Origin: Bacteroidota bacterium
GTDB lineage: Bacteria > Bacteroidota > Bacteroidia > B-17B0 > Aurantibacillaceae
DNA: 64,000 nt
Reading direction: 5' to 3'
NCBI GenBank assembly: GCA_020403265.1
Contig: JADBXZ010000009.1
Span: forward strand, 62,001-126,000
Below are positions 19,114 to 28,021 of the stretch, in pieces (position 1 is the first letter of the stretch; each line of letters starts with the position of its first letter). Below the pieces are notes generated by a model. The model saw nothing but the letters and a program-made list of their open reading frames with translations, was not told where the DNA came from and searched no databases. Made by a program: the position numbers and the translations under genes.

Positions 19114-21924
19114 TTATTTTTTTTCCGGGTTCAACACAAATTGTTTGTACTCGTTATCGTTAAAATACTGTTTAGCAAACTTTTTAAAGTCTTCACTTTT
19201 TAAAGAATTAATCCAATTATTGTATTCCTCAATTTCCTTTATAGATTCCTTATTAATTTCACTTTGAATAATTAGTGACAACCAGAAATTATTGTCTTTT
19301 AATTGTGTTTCTCTTTCTTTCAAAAAGGTTTCTTTTATTTTTCCTAAATTAATTTCACTGCACCCGTTTGTTTTTGCCTTATTGATTTCTTCCTTTACTG
19401 CATCAATTAATTTGTTTACATTGTCCGGTGCACATGAAAACCCACAGATAAATTTATAACTTCCTTTAGGATAATGTTCTGATTGAGGCCCAATACCTAC
19501 ACCATAAACACCACCTTTATCTTCACGTAAATTTTCGCGCAATGTAATATTCAATAGATTGGCTAATGCCCTCATTTCAAAACGTGATTTTCTGTTATAA
19601 TCAAATTCACCAGTCCACATTAACTGCACAGTACTGCGTGGGTTGTTTCCTTTGTAGATTGTTTTGGTTAATTGTCCCTTAGGAGCTTTAATGGAATTTG
19701 GTGTAAATACCTCCCGTTTCATTTCATTTGATATCCCACCAATATATGATTCTATCAATGGTTTAATGCTGTCTTCATTAAATGAACCAACGAATAAAAA
19801 TGTAAAATCGGTTGGGTCCTTAAAACGTTCTTTAAAAACCTGGTGAGATTTTAACAAGTCAATTTTTGCTAAATCTTTTTCAGTTAATGATTTCCCGCGG
19901 ATATTGTAACCACTCATGATGTAACGAATTGAATCTTGAAAAACAGTTGATGGGTCGTTACTCATGTTTTGCATCATGCCTTTTTGCATGCTTATAAAGC
20001 TTAAAAACCCGGCGCTATCTTTTTTAGGCATTGTAAAACCGGCATAAACCAGTTGCAACATCGTTTCAAAATCTTTTTTGCTGCTGCTTCCATTAATTAG
20101 TTCACTATCCTTAGAAACGCCAAAACTCACTCTTGCGGTTTTACCGTCTAAATATTTTTCTAATGCTGTTGCATCAAATTTTCCATAACCCATCATGCTT
20201 TGAACGGCATTACTCATGTCAGCGTTTATATATTCATTATCCGGATAGAGGTTGGTGCCACCCCAGCTATGCGCAGTAAAAAGAATTTCGTCATCTTTAA
20301 AATTTGTTGACTTTAATAAAACTCTTACGCCATTACCTAATGTCCATTCAGTTATTCCTTCATCCAGTTTAGCAGTTTTAATTACTTTCTGACCTCTAGG
20401 TTTTTTACTTACCAGTTCTTCTTTTATAACCTTGTCTTCATATGGTTTAATGTCAGTATTGGATTCTGCTTTGAGAAATACGTCAGTAATTTCTTTTTCG
20501 GTAGGAATTTTATTGCCGTCTTTTTCAGCCATCATTAAAACAGCTACTGCATTATCACCTTTAATACTAATCCATTGTTTTGCTAATGCGTTCACTTCTT
20601 CCAAAGTTATTTTTGGAAGTAATTCTTTAGTTAAATTGTATTCGACTTCAATGCCGGGGCTAGCTTCGCCTGTTAAAAAATTCTGTACTAATTCTCCTAC
20701 AATAGATTTAGATTCTGTTTTAGCCCTTTCATTAAAAGAGTTTTGCGCATCATTTAAAATTTGTTTTTTCTTTCTTTCAAATTCAGAAGTTGCAAAACCA
20801 TATCGTTTTACACGCTCATTTTCTGTAACAGCAGCTGTTATAGCCGCTTCAGCCTTGCCATTTGGAAATACAGCAAATGTTGAATAGGCTCCTTTATTTC
20901 TTATTAATTCATTGAAGCCAGCGCCGGAGAATAAGAAAGGAGCATCCGGCTTTTTAGCCAGTTCTGATAATCTGGCACTTAACATGCCGTTGTATAATTG
21001 ATGTTTTAATGACTCTTTAAAGTCACCCACAGTTGCATATTCAGTAGGTGGCTGTAAATACATCAATTGTAAAATATTGTATGGCGATTCCTTATCACTT
21101 GCAACTACACTTCTGAATCCTTTCTGATCTGGTATTTGCCATTTTGTTAATGGTTTCGGATTTTTAGATGGACTAAGTTTACTGAATTGTTCTTTTATTA
21201 ATTTTTCTGTAGCCTCTACATCTACATCTCCAACTACAATGATGGCCTGTAAATCTGTGCGGTACCAATCTTTATAATAGCTCTTTAAATAATGTTGTTT
21301 GCAATCTTTTAAAATTTCAGGCTTCCCAATTGGCAATCGATTGGCATACCTTGAATCTTTAAACATGGCAGGAAAGGTCGTTCTCATCATCCTTTCGAAG
21401 GCACCTTGTCCAAGTCTCCATTCTTCCATAACAACACCTCTTTCTTTTTCAATTTCTAAACTATCAAAACTTAAATTGGCTGCCCAGTCTTCTAAAATTA
21501 AAAAGGCTTTATTAAAAATATCTTTTTTATCGGTTGGTATCTGAAGCATGTAAACCGTTTCATCAAAACTGGTGTAGGCATTAAGATCGGGACCAAACTT
21601 AGTTCCAATGCCTTCTAGGTAGTTTACCAAGTCGTTTTTCTTAAAGTTTTTACTGCCATTAAATGCCATGTGCTCAACAAAATGAGCTAAACCTTGTTGC
21701 TCATCCGACTCGTTGGTTGCGCCTGAATTAACAGCTAAACGAAGTTCGGCTCTGTTTTCCGGTTGTATGTTTTTTTTCACGTAATAACGCATCCCGTTCA
21801 ACAATGTCCCTGTTCTAACACTTGGGTCAAGTAATAGTTTCTTATTTGGATCTGAATAATCTGCGTTTTGTGCAGTTAAAATTCCTGCAAAAAGGAGAGC
21901 AGAGAGTAATAGTTTTGCTGACAT
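19114..21924 (-). CDS. M16 family metallopeptidase (pitrilysin/insulinase-like), two-domain
   Basis: HFVEHMAFNGSKNF (HxxEH) with downstream Glu; 936 aa, N-terminal signal. Confidence 0.93.
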   Translation of the reverse strand: MSAKLLLSALLFAGILTAQNADYSDPNKKLLLDPSVRTGTLLNGMRYYVKKNIQPENRAELRLAVNSGATNESDEQQGLAHFVEHMAFNGSKNFKKNDLVNYLEGIGTKFGPDLNAYTSFDETVYMLQIPTDKKDIFNKAFLILEDWAANLSFDSLEIEKERGVVMEEWRLGQGAFERMMRTTFPAMFKDSRYANRLPIGKPEILKDCKQHYLKSYYKDWYRTDLQAIIVVGDVDVEATEKLIKEQFSKLSPSKNPKPLTKWQIPDQKGFRSVVASDKESPYNILQLMYLQPPTEYATVGDFKESLKHQLYNGMLSARLSELAKKPDAPFLFSGAGFNELIRNKGAYSTFAVFPNGKAEAAITAAVTENERVKRYGFATSEFERKKKQILNDAQNSFNERAKTESKSIVGELVQNFLTGEASPGIEVEYNLTKELLPKITLEEVNALAKQWISIKGDNAVAVLMMAEKDGNKIPTEKEITDVFLKAESNTDIKPYEDKVIKEELVSKKPRGQKVIKTAKLDEGITEWTLGNGVRVLLKSTNFKDDEILFTAHSWGGTNLYPDNEYINADMSNAVQSMMGYGKFDATALEKYLDGKTARVSFGVSKDSELINGSSSKKDFETMLQLVYAGFTMPKKDSAGFLSFISMQKGMMQNMSNDPSTVFQDSIRYIMSGYNIRGKSLTEKDLAKIDLLKSHQVFKERFKDPTDFTFLFVGSFNEDSIKPLIESYIGGISNEMKREVFTPNSIKAPKGQLTKTIYKGNNPRSTVQLMWTGEFDYNRKSRFEMRALANLLNITLRENLREDKGGVYGVGIGPQSEHYPKGSYKFICGFSCAPDNVNKLIDAVKEEINKAKTNGCSEINLGKIKETFLKERETQLKDNNFWLSLIIQSEINKESIKEIEEYNNWINSLKSEDFKKFAKQYFNDNEYKQFVLNPEKK

Positions 21925-22042
21925 AGTTTGTATTTTGACAGCAAGTTACAATTATATTTTGCTTTAGGATTAGTTCATTGGAAATAAAGTGTTAAAATTA
22001 AAATTTTACTCAAAAAGTGTTGTAAGGTCTTATCTTTGTTTT

Positions 22043-23857
22043 GTGATAGACGACTTTTCTGAACAGCTTCAAAGCCAATTAAAATCCTTACCGGAAACAC
22101 CCGGTGTATATCAGTTTTTTGATGGAGATGAGATTCTTTTATATGTTGGTAAGGCCAAAAGTCTCAAAAAACGGGTTAGCAGTTATTTTAGCAAGGAGCA
22201 TGATAATGGGCGATTGAGGTTAATGGTTAAAAAAATCGTCTCAATTAAAACAATTAAGGTTGAAACAGAATTAGATGCGCTGCTACTCGAGAATAATCTC
22301 ATTAAAAATCTAAAGCCTAAGTACAACATTAACTTACGTGATGATAAAACGTACCCATGGATTATTATCAAAAACGAACAATTTCCGAGAATATTTCACA
22401 CAAGGCAAAAGCGAAAAGATAACAGTGAGTATTTTGGACCTTATGCTAACGTTAAGGTGATGTTCTCCATTTTAGATGTCATCAGGCAGAATTACAAACT
22501 AAGGACATGTAGTTTAGACCTTAGCCCTGAGCAAATTGAAAAGAAAAAGTATAGACCATGTTTGGAATTTCATATTGGTAAATGCAAAGCTCCATGCATA
22601 GGAAATCAATCCATGACCGAATATGATGAGCAAATAATGGAGGTCAGACGATTACTGAAGGGTGATGTCGGTTCAACAATAAAGGAATTGAGGGCAAGCA
22701 TGTATTCTGCGGCAGAAGAGTTGAATTTTGAAAAAGCAGAAGAATATAAAGTTAAGTTACTTGCACTGGATAGTTATCAGGCCAAATCAACAATCGTTCA
22801 TCCAAGTATTGACAATACAGACGTTTTAAATATTATTAGCGATGATAAAAATGCATATATCAATTATTTTAAAGTAAAGAATGGTACTATTGTGAATTCA
22901 CAAACATTAGAATTAAAGAAGAAGTTGGATGAAACTGACGAAGAGCTTTTATTGTTTGCCATTATCGAATTCAGAAACAGATACAACAGTGAATCTAAAG
23001 AAATAATTTTACCTTTTGAGTTGGAAATAAAATTGGAGGGTATTAATTATTATGTTCCAAAAATTGGAGATAAAAAGCATTTGCTGGATTTGTGTTATAA
23101 AAACGCAATGATGTACAAACAGGAGTTGGAGGCACAACAAGCTATTCTCGATCCGGAAAAACACACTGAGCGTTTAATGAATCAAATGATGAAAGATTTG
23201 AGATTGACTGAACAGCCGAGGAGAATTGAAGGGTTTGATAACAGTAATATACAAGGTAATTATGCTGTAAGTGCAATGCCTGTTTTTATAAATGGTAAAC
23301 CGGCAAAATCAGAGTATAGACATTTTAATGTTAAAACAGTTGAAGGTCCAAATGATTTTGCAACTATGGAGGAGGTGATTTACAGAAGATATAGCAGAGT
23401 TTTAGATGAAAATTTACCAATGCCGCAACTTATTGTTATTGATGGCGGTAAAGGACAGTTGGGCGCGGCTTGCGAGAGTTTAAAAAAGCTAGGCCTGATG
23501 GGTAAAGTTGCAGTGATTGGAATTGCAAAACGCTTAGAGGAAATTTATTTCCCGGATGATTCTTTGCCTTTATATCTGGATAAAAGAAGCGAAACACTTA
23601 AAGTTATTCAACAGATTCGTGATGAGGCGCATCGTTTTGGTATTACGCATCATCGAAATAAACGAAGCAGAGAAACTTTTAAAACAGAATTAAATAGTAT
23701 AAAGGGAATAAGTGATAAAACGGCTGAGAAATTACTCTTAACGTTTAAAAGTGTAAAAGGGGTTAAAGAGGCTGCAGAGAAGGAGATTATTAGTGCAATT
23801 GGTTTGGCAAAGGCAAAGCTCGTTATCCAATATTTTAAAGATAATTCAAATAGTTAA
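22043..23857 (+). CDS. uvrC: Excinuclease ABC subunit C
   Basis: LPETPGVYQFFDGDEILLYVGKAKSLKKRVSSYF, UVR region, VIDGGKGQLGAA, HhH C-terminus. Likely GTG start at 22043; track ATG at 21989 gives an atypical extension. Confidence 0.94.
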   Translation: MIDDFSEQLQSQLKSLPETPGVYQFFDGDEILLYVGKAKSLKKRVSSYFSKEHDNGRLRLMVKKIVSIKTIKVETELDALLLENNLIKNLKPKYNINLRDDKTYPWIIIKNEQFPRIFHTRQKRKDNSEYFGPYANVKVMFSILDVIRQNYKLRTCSLDLSPEQIEKKKYRPCLEFHIGKCKAPCIGNQSMTEYDEQIMEVRRLLKGDVGSTIKELRASMYSAAEELNFEKAEEYKVKLLALDSYQAKSTIVHPSIDNTDVLNIISDDKNAYINYFKVKNGTIVNSQTLELKKKLDETDEELLLFAIIEFRNRYNSESKEIILPFELEIKLEGINYYVPKIGDKKHLLDLCYKNAMMYKQELEAQQAILDPEKHTERLMNQMMKDLRLTEQPRRIEGFDNSNIQGNYAVSAMPVFINGKPAKSEYRHFNVKTVEGPNDFATMEEVIYRRYSRVLDENLPMPQLIVIDGGKGQLGAACESLKKLGLMGKVAVIGIAKRLEEIYFPDDSLPLYLDKRSETLKVIQQIRDEAHRFGITHHRNKRSRETFKTELNSIKGISDKTAEKLLLTFKSVKGVKEAAEKEIISAIGLAKAKLVIQYFKDNSNS

Positions 23858-23872
23858 AGGTTAAAACTAAGG

Positions 23873-26359
23873 CTATTTCGTTTCCAGTTCATTCAAACAT
23901 TTCCACTTTAGGGTTTCAATTTTATTGCTAGCACTAATGATTTTTGTTTCATGAGGTAATAAATCAAAAAAATTTTCTTCAAAAAAAACGCCTTCACTTT
24001 CCAGATATAAGTTCTTAACAAGCATGTTACTGCTAAGTTGTATTTTATTATTATTCAAATAAGTGATGTTCACTTTTGGTTCGGCTAAATTCAGGTCTTT
24101 GGTTCTAGCCAAATAATGTATACAACTTAAGTCCAGAAGTTTGTTTTTAAAACTTATCCTAATGAAACTGTTATTTCTGTCTAATGTGTGGATTGCTTCA
24201 AGCTTAATGCTATCTAGTATTCGAGAAGAATTAGCATCAAAGTGAGCCGATTGTTCTTTTTGCCAGATCACATTGCCATAAAAGTCGATTAGTTCTATTT
24301 TTAAATTTCCTTCTATTTTTTTTAGTTCGTCATTAATTCCGTAGATGTTTAAATTATTATTTCTCTCATCAATAGAAATGAGTTGTTTTGCATAACTCTT
24401 TTTAACCTGGTAATGTAATGCTTTCCATTGATTATTGTGATCTATTGAACTCCAGGATGTGACGGGCCAGCAATCGTTAAATTGCCAATATAAAGTTCCC
24501 ATACAATATGGCATTGCTCTTCTGTGTGATTCAATAGCTATTTTCATTCCATATGCTTGCAGAAGTTGGGAAACATAAACGTAATCTTCAAAATGAAGCG
24601 GAATTTTAAAATCTCTTGCCATGTATTCTTGTATGGTTTCAAAACCGGTTGGATGTTTTTGATGAGTTTTAATACTTTTATTGTCCCATGATAGCTCTTT
24701 GGTAAATTTTCGAAAATTAGATACAGCCGGCATTCCCTGAAATCCGTATTCACTCATAAATCTTCCTGTTTTTTCCTTATAAATATCAAAAGGTTCTTTT
24801 CCCCACCAAACACCCCAATAATGAGCGTCGCCTTGCGTTAAGCTCTCTTTCCTTCCCCAACCTTTAGATGGTGAAGATGGCCAATAGAAATATTTATTCT
24901 CTCCTAAGGTTTCTTTCAATGCATTTGGAATGATGGTATCAAATAATGTTTGATAATCTTTCCAGATTTTGTTTTCAATTTCCTTCGAGTAATTAAATTG
25001 TTTTTGCCAGCCCCAGTTGTGCCAACCTTCGTCATTCTCATTATTTCCACACCAAATTACAATGGATGGATGGTTTTGAAGTCTTGTAATATTATCTTTT
25101 ACTTCTTCCTTTATATTGTTTAAAAAATCCGAATCTCCAGGATACATACCACAAGCAAACATAAAGTCTTGCCAAACCAAAATGCCATTTTTGTCACATT
25201 CATTATAGAAAACATCATCTGCATAAACACCACCGCCCCAAACTCGCAACATATTCATGTTTGCTTTTTTAGCTTGCATTATCAGGTGATTGTATTTTTC
25301 AGGCGTTACCTCCGGCAAGAAACTGTGTGGCGGAATATAATTGGCACCTTTTACAAAAACCGGAACGCCATTTAGTTTTAAGTAAAAACTTCTTCCTTTT
25401 TGGCCTGCTTTACCTTCAGGCAGGTCTTTTTCCTGAATCCACTCGACGGTTCTTAAGCCTATGCTTAATTTTTTACTCGAGAGTAGGGTTTGTTCTTTAA
25501 ACAATTCAATAGTGAAATTGTATAAATACGGCTCTCCAAGTCCATTACACCACCATAGTTTAGGTTTTTTTAAGTTATAAGGAATTTCTATACTGTTTAT
25601 TCCTTTTTTTAAGTTTATCTTTTTTTTGATGTTGCCAATCTTTATAAGATAATCAGTATTTTCATTAGAAATAATTTTTGTAACAAAGTTTAAGGAGGCT
25701 TCGGTTTTATTTATGGTCTTTTGTTGTATGTAACATTTTTCAATATAGGCGTGATTACTGAAATGGAGACTAACATTTTTCCATACACCCGCAGTAACAA
25801 ATCTTGGCCCCCAATCCCAGCCAAAATGATATTGTGCTTTTCGAACAAAAACTCTTTCATTTTCAGGTAGGGTATAAGTTAATTTGCTTGCAAGTTCTTT
25901 ACCTTTTATAGAGCTTGATTTAAAGATGATTTTCAAATTGTTACTACCATGGTGTAAATATTTTTTTGCATCCACATACCAACATCTAAACATGTTATTG
26001 GCTTCTAAAATCAGAGCTTGATTTAAATATACAGAAGCATAAGTGTCTAATCCTTCAAATTGTAATTGTATTGATTGATTTTTAAGTTCATTTTCAGTTA
26101 GATTAAAATTGCATTCATAAATCCATTCTTCTTTTTCAATCCATTGTAATTTCGTTTCATTGTCTTCAAGGAATGGATCTTCTATTAATTTGTTTTCCAG
26201 TAAATCTGTGTGAATGGTGCCTGGAATTTTTGCCTTGTATTTTTCAGTTTTACCTGCTTGCAGGAAAAACCAATTTTCGTTACTCAAACTTCTAAATTGT
26301 TCTTGTCCTTTTACGAAGGTTATTAGTAGTAAAAGAATGTATAATACTGATTTATTCAT
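23873..26359 (-). CDS. GH2 beta-mannosidase
   Basis: KIPGTIHTDLLENKLIEDPF, VRKAQYHFGWDWGPRFVTAGVWK, MLRVWGGGVYADDVFY, VIWCGNNEN, MSEYGFQGMP. Confidence 0.93.
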   Translation of the reverse strand: MNKSVLYILLLLITFVKGQEQFRSLSNENWFFLQAGKTEKYKAKIPGTIHTDLLENKLIEDPFLEDNETKLQWIEKEEWIYECNFNLTENELKNQSIQLQFEGLDTYASVYLNQALILEANNMFRCWYVDAKKYLHHGSNNLKIIFKSSSIKGKELASKLTYTLPENERVFVRKAQYHFGWDWGPRFVTAGVWKNVSLHFSNHAYIEKCYIQQKTINKTEASLNFVTKIISNENTDYLIKIGNIKKKINLKKGINSIEIPYNLKKPKLWWCNGLGEPYLYNFTIELFKEQTLLSSKKLSIGLRTVEWIQEKDLPEGKAGQKGRSFYLKLNGVPVFVKGANYIPPHSFLPEVTPEKYNHLIMQAKKANMNMLRVWGGGVYADDVFYNECDKNGILVWQDFMFACGMYPGDSDFLNNIKEEVKDNITRLQNHPSIVIWCGNNENDEGWHNWGWQKQFNYSKEIENKIWKDYQTLFDTIIPNALKETLGENKYFYWPSSPSKGWGRKESLTQGDAHYWGVWWGKEPFDIYKEKTGRFMSEYGFQGMPAVSNFRKFTKELSWDNKSIKTHQKHPTGFETIQEYMARDFKIPLHFEDYVYVSQLLQAYGMKIAIESHRRAMPYCMGTLYWQFNDCWPVTSWSSIDHNNQWKALHYQVKKSYAKQLISIDERNNNLNIYGINDELKKIEGNLKIELIDFYGNVIWQKEQSAHFDANSSRILDSIKLEAIHTLDRNNSFIRISFKNKLLDLSCIHYLARTKDLNLAEPKVNITYLNNNKIQLSSNMLVKNLYLESEGVFFEENFFDLLPHETKIISASNKIETLKWKCLNELETK
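25404..25424. repeat. Palindromic short repeat (CCTGC...GCAGG) inside the beta-mannosidase CDS
   Basis: cctgctttaccttcaggcagg; encodes LPEGKAG on the minus strand, in a loop between SIGLRTVEWIQEK and GRSFYLKLNGVPVF. Confidence 0.6.
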
Positions 26360-27023
26360 TCAATAACTTTTTTAGAGATGCAATCTCCTTTTCATCAGCA
26401 CTACTCATGCCTTTTTGCATTATTGCCGCTGAGTGGTAATGTGTGGCGTTTAGAAATTTATTTAACTCTGAAATATTACTGGAGCGTACACCGCCGGCTA
26501 CAATAATATTGATTTTATTATTTGCAAGTTCAATTAATTCTTTCAAAATACTTTTTCCTTCCAAAGCTGTCTTTTTAGTTCCCGAGGTTAAAACATTTTC
26601 AAATCCACAATTTATGCAATCTACTAAGGCTTGTTTATAATCTGAAATTTCATCAAAGGCTTTATGAAAGGTGCATGGGAGCGGGTAAGCAATTTTTAGT
26701 AATTCTTTGTTTTTGATTTTATCAACTTTGCAATCATTGGTTAAAACACCAAAAACAAATCCATTTATTTTTTTAATTTTTAATTGAGAAATACTTGTTT
26801 TCATGTGTTCAAATTCCTCTTCGGTATATGTAAAATTTCCGCCTCTTGGTCTTATCATAACATACTTTACAATATCATAACCGTTTGCAAATTCTATCAT
26901 ACTTTCAGATGGTGTGATTCCGCCAACGGACATTTCATTGCATAATTCTAATCTGTCCGCACCGTTTTTACAGGCTTTAGCAATGGATTCTTCATTAAAA
27001 CAAGCTATTTCGAGCAATCTCAT
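26352..27023 (-). CDS. cutC: CutC family protein
   Basis: LEIACFNEESIAKACKNGADRLELCNEMSVGGITPS, VMIRPRGGNFTYTEEE, CTFHKAFDEI, LTSGTKKTALEG, VAGGVRSSN. Confidence 0.95.
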   Translation of the reverse strand: MRLLEIACFNEESIAKACKNGADRLELCNEMSVGGITPSESMIEFANGYDIVKYVMIRPRGGNFTYTEEEFEHMKTSISQLKIKKINGFVFGVLTNDCKVDKIKNKELLKIAYPLPCTFHKAFDEISDYKQALVDCINCGFENVLTSGTKKTALEGKSILKELIELANNKINIIVAGGVRSSNISELNKFLNATHYHSAAIMQKGMSSADEKEIASLKKLLNE

Positions 27024-28015
27024 TACTTTACAGAATAGGTGGCGTTTATTAAACTGTTTCCACTTGAATCATATTTTGCATAATTAAATCCTGAATGAAT
27101 GCAATAGGCTCCACATTCTCCTTTTTTATTCAATGCAATAAAGCCTACCTGAATATCATTTAAGTTTTTGTTTCTGCTTTTGGTTAACTTAATAATTCGT
27201 TGCACTGCTTCTTCACAAGCTTGCTGTGGACTTTTTCCTTGCCTCATTAATTCTACAACAAGATGACTGCCTGCTATTCGTATCACTTCTTCACCATGTC
27301 CTGTTGCGGTTGCAGCGCCAATTTCATTATCTACGTATAATCCAGCACCTATAATTGGCGAATCTCCAAGCCTGCCATGCATTTTATATGCCATGCCGCT
27401 GGTTGTGCAAGCGCCTGATAAATTGCCTTGCGCATCCAAAGCTATCATGCCAATTGTATCGTGATTTTCAATATTAATAACCGGTTTATATTCACTTTTT
27501 TTAAGCCATTCTTTCCATTCTTTCTCGGAAGCTTCTACTAATAAATTTTCTTTTTTAAATCCTTGCGAAAGTGCAAATTGTAACGCACCATCGCCAACTA
27601 ACATTACATGTGGTGTTTTTTCCATCACTGCTCTTGCTACGGAAATTGGATGTTTAATGTGTTCAAGGCAAGCAACAGATCCTATGTTGGAGAATTCATC
27701 CATGATACAAGCATCCAATGTAACTCTGCCATCTCTGTCGGGTCTACCGCCATAACCAACGCTTCTTTCAGTAGGGTCGCCTTCCGGCACTTTAACACCG
27801 GCTTCTACTGCATCCAATGCCCTTCCATTATTTTTTAAAACCGTCCATGCAGCTTCATTGGCTTGTATTCCAAAATTCCAAGTAGATAATACGATAGGTT
27901 TATTTACTTTTTTATCGGACGAACTATTTGTATGTGCTTTGTATTCAAGGCTTGATAGTGCAAATGCTGTTGTTGCTAATGCCCCCTTTTTTATAAAATT
28001 TCTTCTACTTGTCAT
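27023..28015 (-). CDS. N4-(beta-N-acetylglucosaminyl)-L-asparaginase (glycosylasparaginase, Ntn hydrolase)
   Basis: TAT-like N-terminus (TSRRNFIKKGALATTAFA), STWNFG, HDTIGMIALDAQGNLSGACTTSGMAYKMHGRLGDSPIIGAGLYVD with catalytic Thr. Confidence 0.94.
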   Translation of the reverse strand: MTSRRNFIKKGALATTAFALSSLEYKAHTNSSSDKKVNKPIVLSTWNFGIQANEAAWTVLKNNGRALDAVEAGVKVPEGDPTERSVGYGGRPDRDGRVTLDACIMDEFSNIGSVACLEHIKHPISVARAVMEKTPHVMLVGDGALQFALSQGFKKENLLVEASEKEWKEWLKKSEYKPVINIENHDTIGMIALDAQGNLSGACTTSGMAYKMHGRLGDSPIIGAGLYVDNEIGAATATGHGEEVIRIAGSHLVVELMRQGKSPQQACEEAVQRIIKLTKSRNKNLNDIQVGFIALNKKGECGAYCIHSGFNYAKYDSSGNSLINATYSVK

Positions 28016-28021
28016 GATTCA

